Below are positions 1 to 7,721 of a DNA stretch of 64,000 bases, in pieces (position 1 is the first letter of the stretch; each line of letters begins with the position of its first letter). The notes beneath the pieces were generated by a model that searched no databases, was not told where the DNA came from, and worked only from the letters and a program-made list of their open reading frames with translations. This stretch comes from an uncultured Clostridia bacterium (GTDB taxonomy: Bacteria > Bacillota > Clostridia > TANB77 > CAG-465): assembly GCA_934130595.1 (NCBI GenBank), contig CAKOYF010000001.1:118240-182239 (forward strand), in the 5' to 3' direction. The translations under genes were made by a program, and so were the position numbers.

Positions 1-643
1 CTATAGCATGTCTTATTGCTCTTTCAACTCTTGATGGAGTTGTAGAAAACTTCTCAGATAATGTAGGATATAAAGATTTAGTAACTGAATTTAGTATTTC
101 TTCGTTGTTTACTGCAAGTATTATTGCTTCTCTTATATATTGGTAACCTTTAATATGAGCAGGTACACCAACATCATGTATCATTTGAGTAACTCTAACT
201 TCTAATGGTAAGCTTTTGTTACCATATGCAACCATGTATTCAGTTTTAATTTCCTCTTCTTCCTTTAATAAATCTCTAACTCTATCTACAAGTGTTATCA
301 TATCAAAAGGTTTTACGACATAGTAAGTTGCACCTAAAGATATTGCTTTTTGTGTTACTTTTTCTTGTCCTATTGCAGACATTATAATAGTAACAGGTTT
401 CTTTATTCCTACTTCATCTTTTAGATCTTCAAGGACAGATAAACCATCTTTTTCTGGCATAACTACATCTAGTAGCATAACATCAGGCTTAGACTGTTTT
501 ATAGCATCAATTACATTATTACCATCATATAATGGTTCTAGTGCAACCATATCTTTTTGAGAGTTTATGTACATATTTAATAATTTTACAAACTCTTTAT
601 TATCATCAACTATCATTACTTTTATTTTATCATTATTTTCCAT
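1..643 (-). CDS. spo0A: Stage 0 sporulation protein A, C-terminus cut by window edge
   Basis: Master response regulator of sporulation: phosphorylated by the phosphorelay or by orphan kinases, it binds 0A boxes. I translated the minus strand from the ATG at 643, which has AAAGGAG about 8 nt upstream. The receiver domain has the acidic pair D13/D14, phosphoacceptor D59 (LLDVVMPEKDG) and a later VVKPFD lysine. After a linker comes the Spo0A-specific DNA-binding domain, with EVRVTQMIHDVGVPAHIKGY and TTPSRVERAIRHAI, both diagnostic of the family. About 214 residues are present; the last roughly 50 lie outside the window. A sigma-A promoter and two 0A boxes lie upstream, suggesting autoregulation. 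Confidence 0.96.
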   Translation of the reverse strand, partial: MENNDKIKVMIVDDNKEFVKLLNMYINSQKDMVALEPLYDGNNVIDAIKQSKPDVMLLDVVMPEKDGLSVLEDLKDEVGIKKPVTIIMSAIGQEKVTQKAISLGATYYVVKPFDMITLVDRVRDLLKEEEEIKTEYMVAYGNKSLPLEVRVTQMIHDVGVPAHIKGYQYIREAIILAVNNEEILNSVTKSLYPTLSEKFSTTPSRVERAIRHAI

Positions 644-685
644 TTTACTTGCTCTCCTTTACAGCCTATCCTATAAAGCACCATT

Positions 686-714
686 ATTATACAATTGTTT
701 TAACAGAAAATCAA
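686..714 (-). promoter_or_regulatory. spo0A promoter (sigma-A type)
   Basis: Read on the minus strand: -35 TTGATT at 709-714, 17-bp spacer, -10 TATAAT at 686-691. The start site would fall about 35 nt before the spo0A ATG. Confidence 0.65.
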
Positions 715-734
715 TATATTTATGTCTTTTTGAC

Positions 735-751
735 TGTCAATTTTTGTCGAA
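735..751 (+). promoter_or_regulatory. Tandem Spo0A boxes upstream of spo0A
   Basis: TTTGTCGAA at 743-751 matches the 0A-box consensus TTTGTCRAA exactly. A second core, TGTCAAT, lies at 735-741, exactly 10 bp away. One helical turn is the spacing Spo0A dimers use on tandem sites. The pair sits about 60 bp upstream of the predicted start site, a position that fits activation. Confidence 0.5.
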
Positions 752-829
752 AAATGAATATTTCTCAATTTATATATAATTTTATATATTATATTTTTAT
801 AGTCATAATTACAAGTTATAATTCAAAAT

Positions 830-868
830 GCAAAAAACCCCTCCAAAGCTTGGCTGCTTTGGAAGGGT
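830..868 (-). terminator. Terminator after the trpS-GNAT operon
   Basis: CCTCCAAAGC and GCTTTGGAAGG form a long stem with one bulge. On the minus strand it is followed by a T run (GTTTTTTG). It closes the operon whose last gene ends at 918. Confidence 0.75.
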
Positions 869-917
869 GAATCTTTCTTATTTAACTAACCAAATTTGGT
901 CAGATCGGATAGTAGTT

Positions 918-1535
918 TTATTTAGCTCTTACAACAATAACCTGTGCATCTCTTGCGTTTAAGCGCTTGAAAATGTTGGCAATCTTCTCATTTCTAAAAG
1001 TCTGTGCGATTTTCTCGTCCGGGTACGCTTCACGTACGATCAGATACTCATCTGCGCTCTCGGTAAACTCGTTTTTCTTAACAAGTTCATAAATGCTTTC
1101 AGGAATGACATCATTGCTAACATTCGGATAGAATTCCTTAGAATCAATTGCAAATCTTGTCAGAGTTTCAAACATTCTAGGATTATGAGTTCTAGCAGAA
1201 ATGAAAGTTAAATTATCACTTCCAAAAACTGTCTGAATCATCATAAGGCTAAGTCCTTTGCCCTGTGCTCTCGGATGTAATACAACTCCATGTAAATAGA
1301 GAGTACTAATATCTCTGAGCTTTGCAAAAACGGAAAAACCATCGAGGGAACCGTCTTCATCGAACGCCAAACAAATCGTATAATCTTCGTTTCCAAACAG
1401 ATGATCATATACATCCTTGTAATCTGTCGGAAAATGCGCTGCATTTGCAACCTCTAAGCACTGCTTAGCGATTTCTTCCTTGTTTTCAAAGTCTGCAGGA
1501 ACACCAAAACAAATTCGCCATCCATACCACAACAT
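918..1535 (-). CDS. GNAT-like acetyltransferase, second gene of the trpS operon
   Basis: A 205-aa protein with a probable acetyl-CoA binding motif: a hydrophobic strand (LYLHGVVLHP) followed by RAQGKGLSLMM, matching the GNAT motif A pattern Q/RxxGxG/A. The substrate cannot be read from sequence. It starts 62 bp after trpS ends and shares its terminator, so the two are probably co-transcribed. The start is preceded by GGAGGTATAGTT, identical up to the ATG to the start region of the orphan gene at 3958-4503. Base composition and codon choice are richer in G and C than in neighbours such as spo0A, suggesting transfer. GNAT assignment is moderate. Confidence 0.65.
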   Translation of the reverse strand: MLWYGWRICFGVPADFENKEEIAKQCLEVANAAHFPTDYKDVYDHLFGNEDYTICLAFDEDGSLDGFSVFAKLRDISTLYLHGVVLHPRAQGKGLSLMMIQTVFGSDNLTFISARTHNPRMFETLTRFAIDSKEFYPNVSNDVIPESIYELVKKNEFTESADEYLIVREAYPDEKIAQTFRNEKIANIFKRLNARDAQVIVVRAK

Positions 1536-1597
1536 AACTATACCTCCTTGTAATAATAATGTTAGGGTCTTTGTTACCTACTGAGTTGGCAGCTTGC

Positions 1598-2599
1598 TTA
1601 TACTTTACTGACAAATCCGACAGCATCATATACTTGTGCAAGCTTGGTTTTTGCGGTTTCGTGTGCATTTCTAGCTCCTTTCGCATAGATTTCTCTGAGG
1701 AAGTCATCATACTCTTTAGAGTCTAATTCATGGTATCTCTCCTGAATCTTACCTAAAGTGTCTGCGACAACTTCACCAACAGCTACCTTAAAAGTCCCGT
1801 ATCCGACACCTTCAAATTCTTTTTCTACTTCTGCCACACTCTTGTGTGTAATAGAAGAGTAAATATCAATGAGGTTACGAATACCAGGCTGCTCCTCTGA
1901 ATATCTTACAATATTCATAGAATCTGTTTTAGCTTTTTTGAACTTTCTGATAATGGTATCCTTTGAATCTAATAAGGAAACAAATCCGTTCGGATTCGGA
2001 TCCGATTTAGACATTTTCTTCAAAGGATCTTGCAGACTCATAATTCTTGCGCCTGTTTCAGAGATGAAAGCATCAGGAATCTTAAAGATCTCACGTTTAT
2101 AGGTAGAATTAAATCTCCTAGCAAGATCTCTTGTAATTTCAAGATGCTGTCTTTGATCTTCTCCAACAGGTACATAGTCCGGGTCATACAAAAGAATATC
2201 AGCTGCCATAAGAACAGGATAATCAAACAGGCCAACGCCAACGTTTTTCTGTTTCTGAGATTTGTCCTTAAACTGTGTCATACGGCTGAGTTCTCCCATA
2301 TAAGTAGAACAGTTCAAAATCCAAGCCAGTTCGGCATGCTCATGTACATGAGACTGCACAAAGATAGTGTTAATATTTGGATCAAGTCCACATGCAATGT
2401 ACTGTATAACAGCTTTCTTTGTGTTTTCACGTAATGCTACCGGGTCCTGTGGTACTGTGATTGAGTGTAAATCAGCAATAAAGAATTTGCATTCATATTC
2501 ATGCTGAATGTTAACCCAATTCTTCAAGGCACCTAAATAGTTGCCAAGAGTGAGTACGCCTGAAGGTTGAATTCCGCTTAAGATGGTCTTTTTTTCCAT
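1598..2599 (-). CDS. trpS: Tryptophanyl-tRNA synthetase
   Basis: Class Ic aminoacyl-tRNA synthetase charging tRNA-Trp with tryptophan and ATP. 333 aa, a normal bacterial length. The HIGH-like region is PSGVLTLGNYLG at residues 12-23; the KMSKS loop is KKMSKSDPN, with KMSKS at 195-199. The ATG at 2599 is chosen because AAAGGAG lies 9 nt upstream; an in-frame TTG at 2617 would overlap that site. The leader is about 75 nt and shows no T-box (no AGGGTGGNACCGCG-type element), unlike many Firmicute synthetase genes. The gene is visibly higher in GC than its surroundings, so it may be acquired. Whether the host has another trpS is not visible. Confidence 0.96.
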   Translation of the reverse strand: MEKKTILSGIQPSGVLTLGNYLGALKNWVNIQHEYECKFFIADLHSITVPQDPVALRENTKKAVIQYIACGLDPNINTIFVQSHVHEHAELAWILNCSTYMGELSRMTQFKDKSQKQKNVGVGLFDYPVLMAADILLYDPDYVPVGEDQRQHLEITRDLARRFNSTYKREIFKIPDAFISETGARIMSLQDPLKKMSKSDPNPNGFVSLLDSKDTIIRKFKKAKTDSMNIVRYSEEQPGIRNLIDIYSSITHKSVAEVEKEFEGVGYGTFKVAVGEVVADTLGKIQERYHELDSKEYDDFLREIYAKGARNAHETAKTKLAQVYDAVGFVSKV

Positions 2600-2678
2600 G
2601 CTAAACGCTCCTTTCAATGGTGGTTATTTAGTTGTCAATGTGCGCCAAACTACTTCAACTGAAATAGTTTACGGAGCA

Positions 2679-2707
2679 ATTATACATGCCGACACTCATT
2701 GTGTCAA
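2679..2707 (-). promoter_or_regulatory. trpS promoter (consensus sigma-A)
   Basis: TTGACA at 2702-2707 and TATAAT at 2679-2684 on the minus strand, spacer exactly 17 bp. Both hexamers match consensus perfectly. Confidence 0.85.
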
Positions 2708-2731
2708 TAGCAAACTCAAAAAAAGATGAAA

Positions 2732-2766
2732 AAAGTAGCTATTTTGTTGTAAATAGCTACTTTTTA
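2732..2766 (-). terminator. Terminator of the M20 peptidase gene
   Basis: AAAAAGTAGCTATTT and AAATAGCTACTTTTT form a 14-15 bp stem around a short loop. The A/T tracts on both sides make it potentially bidirectional. On the minus strand it follows the gene ending at 2779 and insulates the trpS promoter. Confidence 0.85.
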
Positions 2767-2778
2767 GGCTTATTTTGT

Positions 2779-3810
2779 CTATTTTATACATACTTCATTA
2801 ATTATATCTTTATATTGCTCTACTAATTTATTTAAGCTTTGAATTGTTATATGTTCGTCTACTTCATGGGCTGTTACAGGCCCTGCTCCTAAAATCATTC
2901 TGTTTCCTTTTAACATACTTGCTTCTGTAAAGTAATTTGCTGTATCATGTGTATTGATAAAATCAATATCGTTATACCAAGCATTAATTTGTTGTATAAT
3001 ATCTGCTTCACAATCATATTTTAAAGCAAGTTCTTCTACTTTATCTTTTAATATTTTTATATGTTCATCTTTTGCAATTCTAAAATCTAAAGTTGCTTTA
3101 CAATATGCTGATACTGAATTTATTGCACTTCCTCCATTTATTACTCCAACATTCATAGTTGTGTATGGAATTTCAAATTTCTCATTTATATCTTGCTTTA
3201 TATTTTTATTGTAAAATTCATCTAATTCGTAAAGAAACTTTATACATGCTAGATTTGCACTCTTTCCTTTGGCAGGATTACTTGAATGAACTTTAATTCC
3301 TTTAAAGCTTAAATTATATGCTAGTAAACCTTTACAACCAGTAACAGTTACATTATTTGTAGGTTCTCCAACTAATATATATTCAGGAAACTTCTCGTTT
3401 GTATCTAGAACTTCTCTTATTCCTTCAAAGTTTTGCTCTTCTGAGTAAGTAAAGTATGCTTTTATACCATGTTTTAATTTAGACAAATCAATTTCACTAA
3501 CTGCTTTAATAAATGCTGCAATTCCGCTTTTCATATCACAGCTTCCTAGTCCATATAATTCTTCACCTTTTTGAGTTAACTCAAAAGGATTAGTTTTCCA
3601 TCCATCTATGTATTCAACCGTATCTGTATGTCCAACAAATCCAAATTTAGGATTTTCACCATAAGACATAATCAAGTATTTTCCCTTACGCTCAGTTTTA
3701 AAATTTAACTTCTTCATTTCACTTTCAATATAATTTATTATTTTATCATTTTCTTTATCTTTAATTGTATTAAAAGATACTAGTTCTCTTAAAATATTTA
3801 CGACTTCCAT
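2779..3810 (-). CDS. M20 family metallopeptidase (ArgE/DapE-like deacylase)
   Basis: A 343-aa zinc-dependent amidohydrolase of the ArgE/DapE/ACY1 family. Metal-site residues are visible in order: H61 and D63 in GHTDTV, D92 in GLGSCDMKSG (bridging), E124/E125 in TYSEEQ (general base and ligand), E149 in VGEPTN, and a late His in AHEVDEH. The dimerisation (lid) domain spans roughly residues 160-265. Members remove acetyl or succinyl groups from amino acids in arginine or lysine synthesis, or act on dipeptides; the sequence alone does not decide which. No arg or dap neighbours are present. It is a single-gene unit with typical low-GC host composition. Confidence 0.85.
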   Translation of the reverse strand: MEVVNILRELVSFNTIKDKENDKIINYIESEMKKLNFKTERKGKYLIMSYGENPKFGFVGHTDTVEYIDGWKTNPFELTQKGEELYGLGSCDMKSGIAAFIKAVSEIDLSKLKHGIKAYFTYSEEQNFEGIREVLDTNEKFPEYILVGEPTNNVTVTGCKGLLAYNLSFKGIKVHSSNPAKGKSANLACIKFLYELDEFYNKNIKQDINEKFEIPYTTMNVGVINGGSAINSVSAYCKATLDFRIAKDEHIKILKDKVEELALKYDCEADIIQQINAWYNDIDFINTHDTANYFTEASMLKGNRMILGAGPVTAHEVDEHITIQSLNKLVEQYKDIINEVCIK

Positions 3811-3921
3811 TATTATCTCCCTCGTTCATTTTTTCGTTATTGTATTTTACAATATATCCAAAAATATGTCAACTATAACTTTATATTTATTATATATAGT
3901 TTATATACAATAATAAAAGAA

Positions 3922-3944
3922 GAGAGCATGCATAACATGCTCTC
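3922..3944 (-). terminator. Terminator of the orphan gene at 3958-4503
   Basis: GAGAGCATG (3922-3930) pairs perfectly with CATGCTCTC (3936-3944) around a 5-nt loop. The minus-strand continuation is T-rich (TTCTTTTATT). Confidence 0.75.
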
Positions 3945-3957
3945 CTCGTTGACATCA

Positions 3958-4503
3958 CTATAAGTTAGATTTAAAAGATTTAAGATTAGAATGCAGTACC
4001 GTATTAAACTCCACTGCCTCGCCGTCTTCTCCTCTTTCAATCAATTTAGAAGTGATAGTATCTGTAGAAATAACACACTCAATAGAGGAATCTTCTGAAA
4101 CATAAAAAACTACAATAACGTAATCCGTTAAAGAAGAACGGTTATGCACAGACAGCACCTGGATTTTCGTATCAGGCTCAATAGCCTTCAAGATCTCGGT
4201 ACACTTACTATCTAAGAATTCGTCGTTTACAATGTCTGCTATTTTCTTTAACAGCTCTCTTCCTTTACAATCAAGTTTCTCATCATTAAAAGATAATGCA
4301 ATAATATATCTGTTGCTAGTACTACTGCTTTTGTTTCTTTCAATGAAGTTATTAATTTTCAGTTTCATAAATCTGCTGCTTAATGCTTCACGGTTTTCAA
4401 CATACGTGCTCACATCAAAGCATAAATCCGTTTTTGTTGCAAAAAAATCAATAATAGAATAGATAAACCGAGTATACGTTGCCTTTGCTGCTTTTTTCCC
4501 CAT
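3958..4503 (-). CDS. Orphan protein of 181 aa, unlike base composition
   Basis: I do not recognise a family. The protein is soluble-looking and mixed alpha/beta, with a basic N-terminus (MGKKAAKATYTRF), alternating hydrophobic strands (NRYIIALSF, KIQVLSVHN, DYVIVVFYVS) and no signal peptide or membrane segment. Codon use is less AT-biased than in neighbouring genes. Its start region GGAGGTATAGTTATG is identical to that of the GNAT gene at 1535. It is a single-gene unit with its own hairpin terminator and a 20-bp perfect palindrome 45-64 nt upstream of the start. These points suggest an acquired, individually regulated gene. Function unknown. Confidence 0.7.
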   Translation of the reverse strand: MGKKAAKATYTRFIYSIIDFFATKTDLCFDVSTYVENREALSSRFMKLKINNFIERNKSSSTSNRYIIALSFNDEKLDCKGRELLKKIADIVNDEFLDSKCTEILKAIEPDTKIQVLSVHNRSSLTDYVIVVFYVSEDSSIECVISTDTITSKLIERGEDGEAVEFNTVLHSNLKSFKSNL

Positions 4504-4547
4504 AACTATACCTCCTAATTATAAGTGATAAAAAAAAGAATTGTTAC

Positions 4548-4567
4548 AAAGTACAAATTTGTACTTT
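4548..4567. promoter_or_regulatory. 20-bp perfect palindrome, probable operator
   Basis: AAAGTACAAATTTGTACTTT is self-complementary over all 20 bases. It lies 45-64 bp upstream of the orphan gene at 3958-4503, on the far side from the SASP gene. Perfect dyads of this length next to a start usually bind a dimeric repressor. A TATAAT lies at 4518-4523 on the minus strand but touches the ribosome binding site, so the true promoter is unclear. Confidence 0.5.
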
Positions 4568-4800
4568 TGCTAAGCATACCAAACTAGTATAGTTCAATAT
4601 TTCAGCTTTTTTTACGGCTGTTATTTTAACATTTTATTAGCAGATATTCAATATTTTATATGCATTTATTTGATTTTTTCATGATTTTTTAAATTTCCAA
4701 AAATTTCCTGTATTATTTTTTCATAGTTACACAAATTAATAGTGTAAAGTGTAACAAACATAAAACACTTTAATACAAAAAAAACTGGAGGTGAATTTAA

Positions 4801-5016
4801 ATGGCTTCAACAAACAGCAAAATGACAAATAAACAAGCTAAAGCTGCTTTAGACAAATTCAAATATGAAGTAGCTAACGAAATCGGAGTTAACCTAAAAC
4901 AAGGTTATAACGGTGACTTAACTTCTAAACAAGCTGGTTCTATAGGTGGTGAAATGGTTAAAAGATTAGTTGCTAATGCTGCTAACCAAATGCAATCACA
5001 ACAACCTAACCAATAA
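4801..5016 (+). CDS. Alpha/beta-type small acid-soluble spore protein
   Basis: A 71-aa SASP. These proteins coat spore DNA in the forespore, shift it towards the A form and protect it from UV; the GPR protease degrades them at germination. Family hallmarks are the GPR-site region KYEVANEIGVNL (about residues 26-37) and the C-terminal SIGGEMVKRLVANA block. GGAGGTG lies 7 nt before the ATG. Expression should depend on forespore sigma-G, but I could not identify a convincing sigma-G promoter; upstream (4726-4754) there are GTTACAC/GTGTAAC inverted repeats of unknown role. A strong terminator follows. Confidence 0.95.
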   Translation: MASTNSKMTNKQAKAALDKFKYEVANEIGVNLKQGYNGDLTSKQAGSIGGEMVKRLVANAANQMQSQQPNQ

Positions 5017-5046
5017 TTTAGGTATAATTAGTGTTAGAAAGTTAAA

Positions 5047-5077
5047 AAGATGGTGAGTTAATTCACCATCTTTTTTA
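5047..5077 (+). terminator. Bidirectional terminator between SASP and a membrane protein gene
   Basis: AAGATGGTGA (5047-5056) pairs with TCACCATCTT (5063-5072), followed by T's on the plus strand and preceded by A's. It can end both the SASP gene and the convergent gene ending at 5075. Confidence 0.85.
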
Positions 5078-5440
5078 TTTACCTATTTCTAAATCTACTG
5101 AATTTCCATGTAAGTCTGTACCTTTTCCAGTTTTGTAATCTAGATTATATCTTTCTACATAGTCTGCATTTTCATCTGTAGAATCATATATTTCTATAAT
5201 CATAACATCTTTATTATCTGAATATAATATAATATCACTTGCTGTATTTCCAGTTTCTTTTTCATAATATTTATTTGCACAATCTTTCCATTCTTGATTA
5301 GTATGCTCTACTATTTTTTCTTCTTGTTTTACTTCCTCTTTATTATCTACTGCTTTATTTTTATTATTAATAACAACAAAAACAATTGATATTATTATTA
5401 AAACTAAAATTAAAAATACAATCAATCTTTTTTTATTCAT
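5075..5440 (-). CDS. Small membrane-anchored protein, 121 aa
   Basis: Not recognised. One N-terminal hydrophobic segment (residues about 6-24, LIVFLILVLIIISIVFVVI) follows MNKKR, so the protein is probably an uncleaved signal-anchor protein with about 95 residues outside. A K/E-rich linker (about 28-45) leads to a small domain containing EWKDCANKYYEKETGNTASD. A single cysteine in that domain is not in a lipobox. A GGAGG-type site precedes the ATG. It is a single-gene unit convergent with the SASP gene. Confidence 0.7.
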   Translation of the reverse strand: MNKKRLIVFLILVLIIISIVFVVINNKNKAVDNKEEVKQEEKIVEHTNQEWKDCANKYYEKETGNTASDIILYSDNKDVMIIEIYDSTDENADYVERYNLDYKTGKGTDLHGNSVDLEIGK

Positions 5441-5505
5441 ATTAGCCTCCTATTAAATAACATTATCTACTATATAATATCAAAAAAAAACCAAAAAGTC
5501 TATTA

Positions 5506-7608
5506 TTATTCAAGATATTTACAGATATTATTAGTATATATTATTTCTAACTTGTGCAAGGCTCTAGTCATGGCTACATATAATAATTTCATATCTAATA
5601 AGCTATCACTATTATAAACCGAATCATCAGCATCAGCTATTATTACAACGTCAAATTCTAATCCTTTAGAAAGATAAGATGTTAATATACATACACCACC
5701 GTCATATTTTTCTTGATCTTTATATATTATTTCTGATTCTATATTATTTGATTTAAGTGTCTTATGTAGTTTAGCCATATTTTCCTGATTTTTATATATT
5801 ATTGCAATTGATTTAAAACCATCATTTAAGTATTTTTTTACTTGATTTGCTATATATTCTTCTTTGTTACTATTAATATTACTTTTAATAACTGGTCCTG
5901 CACTACGTATAACAGGTTGTGCCATTCCAAGATTAATTGCATGAGATATTTTATTTGCTTCATTCATTATCTCCGTAGATGTTCTGTATGATTTTTTAAG
6001 ATTAAGTAAATTAGCATCTGGAAGTACATTTTCTATTACCTCATTCCAATTTGTTATAGCTCTATATGCATATATTCCTTGAGCCATATCACCAAATATA
6101 GAAAAATGAGCATTAGGAAAAAGCTTTCTTAAAATATAAAATCCAAACACTCCAAAATCTTGAGCCTCATCTATAACAACACTTTTTATCCTCTTATATT
6201 CTTCGTTTCCAAATAAATATAATTTAATATACATCAGTGGAGCAATATCTTCATTTTCAATGATGTTTTTTTCTAGTGATTTTAAAGTATATTCTTTTAT
6301 TTTTTGATCATCTGTAGTTTTTATAAATTTCTTGTAAATATTTAATACTTTAACATTACTTATACTTAAGAACTTCTTTATATCCTTTTCAAATCCGTTT
6401 GTTGTTAGCTCTTTAAGCATTGCTATTTCTTTTTTAGCAACTTTCTTTTTCATCTCAATTGTAGTTTGTTCTTTTTCTTTTTCAAACATTAATGTTTTTA
6501 TTCTATTATATATATTCTCATCATTTTTTATTCTATTTGCAATTACTTTAGCAGTCATCTCAAGCTTTTGTGCAACACACTCACCTTGTATTTGATTATA
6601 TACATCTAATATTTCATATTTAGACAAAATTAATATATCATTTAACACTAGTCCAGTATCTAATATTAAGCGCTTTTCAAGGTTATTTAGATATTTTTCT
6701 AACAACTTCATATAATTTAAGCTAGATTTAAATTTTAAATCTGAATTTTCTTTATTTCCATTTATTATATCGTTTAATTTCTTAGTTGAATCCTCAAATT
6801 TTAACTTTTCAACAGTATAATTAGAAGCCAATTCCTCAAATGTAAGTTGAATAGCATTGCCAGCATCTAAATCTGGCAAAACATTTGATATATAATTAAT
6901 AAAAAACTTATTTGGTCCTATAACCATAAATTGATTCGGTTTATATTTATCCGCATTATTGTACATTAGATATGCAATTCTATGTAAAGCAACTGTTGTC
7001 TTTCCAGAACCAGCTACTCCTTGAACAATTATATCTTTTTCAATACTTTCTCTAATTATACTATTTTGCTCACTTTGAATTGACGCTACTATATTTTTAA
7101 GCCTACTATCTGCATTTGCACCTAAATATGGTTTTAATAGCTCATCATCTGATACTGAATCTACATCAAAGATTTCCTTTACTTCACCTTTATTTATAAT
7201 GATTTGTCTTTTTAATGTAAGGTTTCCGTTAATCCTTCCTTGAGGTGCATTATATCCGACTTTTCCTAAGTTACTATCATAGTACAATGAAGCCACAGGA
7301 GCTCTCCAATCAGTAACAACAACTTTTCCATCTAAATCAATTACCCCAATTTTTCCTATATAAAGTTTATCTTTATATTTTCTGCTATCTTCTTTAAAAT
7401 CTATTCTTGCCAAATATGGTTTTTCTTTTATTCTATTTATATTAGCAATTTTAGTAGCTGTTGAAGACATCAGATTTTCTAGTAGCACAGGATTGCTTCT
7501 GTACTTGCTTGGTAAAGTTTTTAATATTTCTTCTTCACCATTTTTTATATAGCCTAACTCGTCAATTGTTTTTACTAGCTTTTGCTTTTCATATTCTAAA
7601 TCTTCCAT
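5506..7608 (-). CDS. helD: HelD-type superfamily 1 helicase (RNA polymerase recycling factor)
   Basis: HelD uses ATP hydrolysis to pull stalled RNA polymerase off DNA, recycling it. 700 aa, slightly shorter than the roughly 770-aa Bacillus protein. The N-terminal region (1-180) is the HelD-specific arm with KPYLARIDF and VTDWRAPVASLYYD; Walker A is GVAGSGKTT (about 197-205). Later UvrD-like motifs are VVIDEAQDF (Walker B), FGDMAQGIYAYR, LKKSYRT and YVAMTRALH (motif VI). The UvrD core and WRAP signature distinguish it from UvrD/PcrA. It stands alone downstream of secY but is separated from it by a terminator. Confidence 0.9.
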   Translation of the reverse strand: MEDLEYEKQKLVKTIDELGYIKNGEEEILKTLPSKYRSNPVLLENLMSSTATKIANINRIKEKPYLARIDFKEDSRKYKDKLYIGKIGVIDLDGKVVVTDWRAPVASLYYDSNLGKVGYNAPQGRINGNLTLKRQIIINKGEVKEIFDVDSVSDDELLKPYLGANADSRLKNIVASIQSEQNSIIRESIEKDIIVQGVAGSGKTTVALHRIAYLMYNNADKYKPNQFMVIGPNKFFINYISNVLPDLDAGNAIQLTFEELASNYTVEKLKFEDSTKKLNDIINGNKENSDLKFKSSLNYMKLLEKYLNNLEKRLILDTGLVLNDILILSKYEILDVYNQIQGECVAQKLEMTAKVIANRIKNDENIYNRIKTLMFEKEKEQTTIEMKKKVAKKEIAMLKELTTNGFEKDIKKFLSISNVKVLNIYKKFIKTTDDQKIKEYTLKSLEKNIIENEDIAPLMYIKLYLFGNEEYKRIKSVVIDEAQDFGVFGFYILRKLFPNAHFSIFGDMAQGIYAYRAITNWNEVIENVLPDANLLNLKKSYRTSTEIMNEANKISHAINLGMAQPVIRSAGPVIKSNINSNKEEYIANQVKKYLNDGFKSIAIIYKNQENMAKLHKTLKSNNIESEIIYKDQEKYDGGVCILTSYLSKGLEFDVVIIADADDSVYNSDSLLDMKLLYVAMTRALHKLEIIYTNNICKYLE

Positions 7609-7680
7609 AATACCCTCCTTTTTTTGAAATGCTTTTTTATTATAACCTAATATTATGTAATATGCAATAAAAGAATAAAA

Positions 7681-7706
7681 AAAGATGATACTAAATGTAT
7701 CACCCT
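7681..7706 (-). terminator. Terminator of the S10-spc operon after secY
   Basis: On the minus strand GGTGATAC-ATTTA-GTATCATC is followed by seven T's. It ends the ribosomal operon 16 bp past secY. Confidence 0.8.
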
Positions 7707-7721
7707 TTTAACTAAATAATA

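Noticed and set aside
532..870. Plus-strand frames over the 5' end of spo0A
   Set aside because: They overlap spo0A and its promoter and have low-complexity hydrophobic products.
2600..2678. Possible T-box in the trpS leader
   Set aside because: The leader is only about 75 nt and lacks the T-box consensus and specifier-loop space.
4700..4786. Sigma-G promoter for the SASP gene
   Set aside because: Biologically expected, but no pair of hexamers with acceptable spacing could be identified by eye.
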